In this document: one piece after another, positions 51,201-57,200 of the stretch
Position numbering within the stretch: the stretch's first letter is position 1
Layout of the letters: the number at the start of each line of letters is the position of its first letter
Assembly (NCBI RefSeq): GCF_030035675.1
Contig: NC_084482.1
Span: 187,709,873-187,773,872, forward strand
Direction of reading: 5' to 3'
Source: Rhineura floridana
Lineage: Eukaryota > Chordata > Lepidosauria > Squamata > Rhineuridae
DNA: 64,000 nucleotides
The notes under the pieces: generated by a model
Databases searched by the model: none
Told to the model about the DNA's origin: nothing
What the model saw: the letters and a program-made list of their open reading frames with translations, nothing else
Program-made: the position numbers and the translations under genes

Positions 51201-54200
51201 CATAGATGCTTAGAGTCCAAACTCAATTCTCTGTATCTTTCCCAGTGTCATTCAGCCTTAGCTGGGGTAGAGGAAAAAGCCATATTCCCCCTCTTAGGTA
51301 TTTCCTAGCCAGTTAGAAGGCTAGCTATGGAGAGCAATCAGCCAGTCTCCCCAGCAAAATGAAGGCACTTGACAACTGTGCTAGGACTATTAAGGCAATC
51401 ACCAGTAGCACTCCTGACACCATTAGCTCACTCTTGTCCAAACTTCCGATGTAGCATCTGTTGAGCTAAGCCTGTTAAAGCTGTGCGTGTACCAGTACAC
51501 CCAGTAGTTCCAGTTCGAATAAATAGAGACGCACCACCAGGAATCTTGTAAGATGAATCCTTTACTGATTCAATAGAAGCTAAGCAGTACTCACAAAACA
51601 CTCTAACTCCAAACGCCTTCACTTTCGATATACACCCCCCACACCCAGATAAGTTCTCTCAAGGACTTTATAGCCTTGGCAGCTCTTTGTCAGCTGCAGC
51701 CTTCGGCTCCTGCACGGCCTTGAGCTCCTCTGTGTGTTTTAACCCTATACATGTCTTTGGGGAAACTTCTGTTGCACATTGTAACTACCAACAGCATCAT
51801 CAACTTGGTGCCTTTTAGATGTTTTGGACTACAACTCCCATCAGTCCCAGACACCATGTCCCGTCAGCTGGGGCTGATGGAAGTTATGGTTCAGAACATT
51901 TGGTGGGGAGGGATCAGGTTGGCCATGGCAGTTCCAGTCCTTCAACATTGTTGTCTGATAGCAGATCTCCAAATCCCATTTTTTAAGAATTGATTTGCCA
52001 GTGACTTTGTTTCTAAGCCATACATTTTCTCCCAACTCCTTAGGCCTACGGTATCCAACAGATAATGAATTCATCAAATATGTGAAGGAGCTCCAGAAAT
52101 CTACCAACTCGTACAGCAATCCTCTTCTTTTCACTGCAAAACAGGGAGAAGATTTTCTTAAATTTGGATTATACTATCCAAGCAAAAGAAATATGCAGGT
52201 GAAGAGGCAGCACACTGAAGATTATAGTGCTCTGGTCCAATATTTTGCAATAATCTATCAGACATCTGCAAGCCTATCATCTGTCTATCATCTGTCTATC
52301 ATCTGTCTATCATCTGTCTATCATCTGTCTATCATCTGTCTATCATCTGTCTATCATCTGTCTATCATCTGTCTATCATCTGTCTAATCTATCTAATCTA
52401 TCTTATCTCCCTCCTGAAATGTTTGGTGGTATAGGCAAGAGAGGAATAGACTAAAATCTGAGACAGATGCTTAGGTAACATACTATGTCTGGGGAACTTG
52501 CAACCTTTTGCCTGAAAGTAGGAGATTGCTCCCAAATCATAAGAACATAAGAACATAAGAAGACCCTGCTGGATCAGGCCAGTGGCCCATCTAGTCCAGC
52601 ATCCTGTTCTCACAGTGGCCAACCAGGTGCCTGGGGGAAGCCCGCAAGCAGGACCCGAGTGCAAGAACACTCTCCCCTCCTGAGGCTTCCGGCAACTGGT
52701 TTTCAGAAGCATGCTGCCTCTGACTAGGGTGGCAGAGCACAGCCATCATGGCTAGTAGCCATTGATAGCCCTGTCCTCCATGAATTTGTCTAATCTTCTT
52801 TTAAAGCCGTCCAAGCTGGTGGCCATTACTGCATCTTGTGGGAGCAAATTCCATAGTTTAACTATGCGCTGAGTAAAGAAGTACTTCCTTTTGTCTGTCC
52901 TGAATCTTCCAACATTCAGCTTCTTTGAATGTCCACGAGTTCTAGTATTATGAGAGAGGGAGAAGAACTTTTCTCTATCCACTTTCTCAATGCCATGCAT
53001 AATTTTATACACTTCTATCATGTCTCCTCTGACCCGCCTTTTCTCTAAACTAAAAAATCCCAAATGCTGCAACCTTTCCTCGTAAGGGAGTCGCTCCATC
53101 CCCTTGATCATTCTGGTTGCCCTCTTCTGAACCTTTTCCAACTCTATAATATCCTTTTTGAGATGAGGCGACCAGAACTGTACACAGTATTCCAAATGCG
53201 GCCGCACCATAGATTTATACAACGGCATTATGATATCGGCTGTTTTATTTTCAATACCTTTCCTAATTATCGCTAGCATGGAATTTGCCTTTTTCACAGC
53301 TGCCGCACACTGGGTCGACATTTTCATCGTGCTGTCCACTACAACCCCAAGGTCTCTCTCCTGGTCGGTCACCGCCAGTTCAGACCCCATGAGCGTATAT
53401 GTGAAATTAAGATTTTTTGCTCCAATATGCATAATTTTACACTTGTTTATATTGAATTGCATTTGCCATTTTTCTGCCCATTCACTCAGTTTGGAGAGGT
53501 CTTTTTGGAGCTCTTCGCAATCCCTTTTTGTTTTAACAACCCTGAACAATTTAGTGTCGTCAGCAAACTTGGCCACTTCACTGCTCACTCCTAATTCTAG
53601 GTCATTAATGAACAAGTTGAAAAGTACAGGTCCCAATACCGATCCTTGAGGGACTCCACTTTCTACAGCCCTCCATTGGGAGAACTGTCCGTTTATTCCT
53701 ACTCTCCGCTTTCTGCTTCTTAACCAATTCCTTATCCACAAGAGGACCTCTCCTCTTATTCCATGACTGCTAAGCTTCCTCAGAAGCCTTTGGTGAGGTA
53801 CCTTGTCAAACACTTTTTGAAAGTCTAAGTACACTATGTCCACTGGATCACCTCTATCTATATGCTTGTTGACACTCTCAAAGAATTCTAATAGGTTACT
53901 GAGACAGGACTTTCCCTTGCAGAAGCCATGCTGGCTCTGCTTCAGCAAGGCTTGTTCTTCTATGTGCTTAGTTAATCTAGCTTTAATAATACTTTCTACC
54001 AGTTTTCCAGGGACAGAAGTTAAGCTAACTGGCCTGTAATTTCCAGGATCCCCTCTGGATCCCTTTTTGAAGATTGGCGTTACATTTGCCACTTTCCAGT
54101 CCTCAGGCACGGAGGAGGACCCGAGGGACAAGTTACATATTTTAGTTAGCAGATCAGCAATTTCACATTTGAGTTCTTTTCTCCAACAGAACTGCATAGG

Positions 54201-57200
54201 GAGCTTTATTCATTCATTCCTTCTATAGTGCCCTCAATGTGCATGATGCTTTACAGAGGGGACAGGTCTCTGTCTGAGGACTTTACAATGTAAAACTTGA
54301 CATAGGCAAAATAGCAGAGGAAGGTGGCAAGTGGTTGTTGTTGTCAGTGGCGTCACTAGGGTTGGTGTCACCCGGTGTGGTAACTCATGGTGTCACCCCC
54401 ATGGACCTCCTCCCATACCAGACCATACAGAATCCTTAGTAATGTTTTTTGTACTAATGTTACTCGTAAATTGTAATTCCCGTATATCACTGAATGTAAT
54501 AGCACACACACACAGAGCCAGCTGTGGGATCGTCACACAAACAACCTAGAACATTTTTTCCCTTTCACAAGGACATGCAAAAGATTGAACCCAGGACCTT
54601 CTGCATGCAAAGCACATGCTCAGTCTACCACTGAGATATAGGGTAGAAAAGCACTCACTGTTCTGCTGGCCTGGGGATAATTCTGAGGGCCAGTGGGAAC
54701 TACAGATGTGATGGCAGGGAGAAGTGAGTGGGCAAAAAGTGCAGGTGCAATGCCGAGGTGCCGTCTCAGCAAAACTGACGCCAGTCCTAGTGGGTAAGCC
54801 CCATTCAACAGGGTGGGATTTACTTCTGAGTAAACATGCACAGGATTGCAAGGTGGGGGGGAGCAGCAAATCCCCCCTCCCTCAACCCCAGCTTAGCCCT
54901 TCCCTACTTTACAGTTGACAATGAGGACACTGAACTTGTCAAGGATTATCAATACCTTGGCACAGTCATTAACCAAAAGGGAGACAATATTATTTGTCTT
55001 TTTTGCAGTCCACGGTATGCGCAAAGCTCTCCTCCAGCACCACACTTCAAATGAGTTGATTTTTCTCTTATCCGCCTTTTTCACTGTCCAACTTTCACAT
55101 CCATACATAGAGATCAGGAATACCATGGTCTGAATGATCCTGACTTTGGTGTTCAGTGATACATCATTGCATTTGAGGACCTTTTCTTGTTCTCTCACAG
55201 CTGCCCTCCCCAGTCCTAGCCTTTTTCTGATTTATGGACTATTGTCTCTGTTTTGGTTAATGACTGTCCCGAGGTATTGATAATCCTTGACAAGGGGCAA
55301 GTGGAGGCAGGGATAAACAGGGTAAGATTGTTTCAGTCACATATGTTTAGGCTTGGCTGAGAACGTAAGAAGCTACCTTATGTTGGTCAGACCATTGGTC
55401 CATCTAGCTTTGCAAACTGGAGAAACTGTCATGGGCATCACATGCGCCCTGAAACCAAGCACACACTGCAACCTATTATTCTACAATAGAATGGTTCTTT
55501 GAATTCTAATTTCAGCAGGGGGAGGACCAGATGTAGTCTGAACACCATGTAAATTTTGTTCAAGCTCAGCATGTATGCCCACTAAACAGGCCATTTGGAG
55601 GAGCCCAAACTGTCTTCAACCAACACAAGCATTTCATAATTACGAGTTTTCATTTGGTTTATGAAATACAACCCCACTCCACCCCAAACTGACAAAACAG
55701 GAGATTCTGATAAAATGCCATCATTTTATCAGAAAGAAAGAGTCGCATACTGATGTGTGATAGGAGCTCAACTTCCTTGAACTTTCTTTGTCATCTGACT
55801 GATCTTTTTTTTGGTCTCCTTAGGTCCTGAAAGGATATCTTGAAGATAAGAGACCACATAAGTATTTTTTCTTAAAATGTAAGTGCAATAGCAAGACTAG
55901 CATCTGCCTGGGCCATTTCACAGAGGCAGACCTGGGTTTCCAATCCATATTAGACTGAACAGAGAGCTGCAGCCAGTTACAGCTGTTCTGGGGCAATGAA
56001 TCTGCAACTTGTAGAAGTGCTTAAGCTGTTTGACTCCACCTGTGTTTAACCACATCCACACCATACATTTAAAAGATAGCTTTTTATAGATATATATGTA
56101 TAAAAAATTAGGTGCCGGTACTTGTACCTTGATAAAAGTGCTGTGGGTGCCAGCACAAATTAGTTGCCATGGGCAGCCCAAAAAGAGGTGCCAGTGCTCT
56201 AAACCAGTGAATATTATTACAAAGCAAGCATTGCTTATACCACTTTAATAGTCATGGATAATCCAGTAGGGACTGTAGTTTGTTAAGGGTGCTGAGAATT
56301 GTAGGTCTGTGTGGTCAGCACCCTTAACAAACTACAATTCCCAGGATTCTTTGGGGGAAGCCATGACTGTTTCAAGTGGAACCATAACCTGGTGTGGATG
56401 TGACCTTGCATATTTGCAAACAAACCCCAATATTTTTTTTAAAAAACCAACACTATTTGTCTCCAGATGTTGTTAGACTCCATCTCCCATCAGCCCCAGC
56501 CAGGATGGCCAGGGCCGGATTAAGCTGAGGAGGGCCCCTAGGCTGATTCTGAGCTGCGCACCGTCCTATCCCATCCCCCCCGCTTCACCTACCTTTCTGT
56601 TTTTTTGCGGCTGCACGCACTGTGTGCACAGGTTTGCCATCAGTCAAGATGGTGGCCAAGGTTTCTCTAAGGGGCTGAAGCCTCTGCCACCATCTTGGGT
56701 GATGGCAGCAATGCGTACATGTAGCACGCATACGTGCCATTAACCAAGATGGAGGCAGAGGGTTCAGCCCCTTAGGGAAACCTCGGCCACCATCTTGATT
56801 GATGGCAAACCACAAAAAACAATGGAGAAAAGGGTAAGTGAAGTGGGGGGATGGCGGGCGGTTCGGAAGCTCTTGTCCCGCGATCTGCGGCTCCTGTCCT
56901 GCTTCCATGGATCACGGGCCCCCAAGAGCTCTGGGCCCCTAGGCTTCAGCCTACTAAGCTTAATGGATAATCCGGCCCTGAGATGGCCACTGGTACAGGA
57001 TGATAGGAATTGTAGTCTACCAACTGTTGACGAGCTACAGGTTGTCTATCCCTGCGGATTCACAGAGCAATCCAATTCATGGGAAGCCGGCAGAAGGGGT
57101 GCCGGCAGGGGAGGAGCCTTTAGGAAGCTCCGCAGCATCCATTTCCCTGTCAGGAGGCACCGGGCCAGCGGAATGTCGGCTCTTCCGGAAGCAGCACACA

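Noticed and set aside
52275-52384. Possible CRISPR-like array
   Set aside because: The units are directly adjacent 11-mers without spacers in a vertebrate intron; it is a minisatellite.
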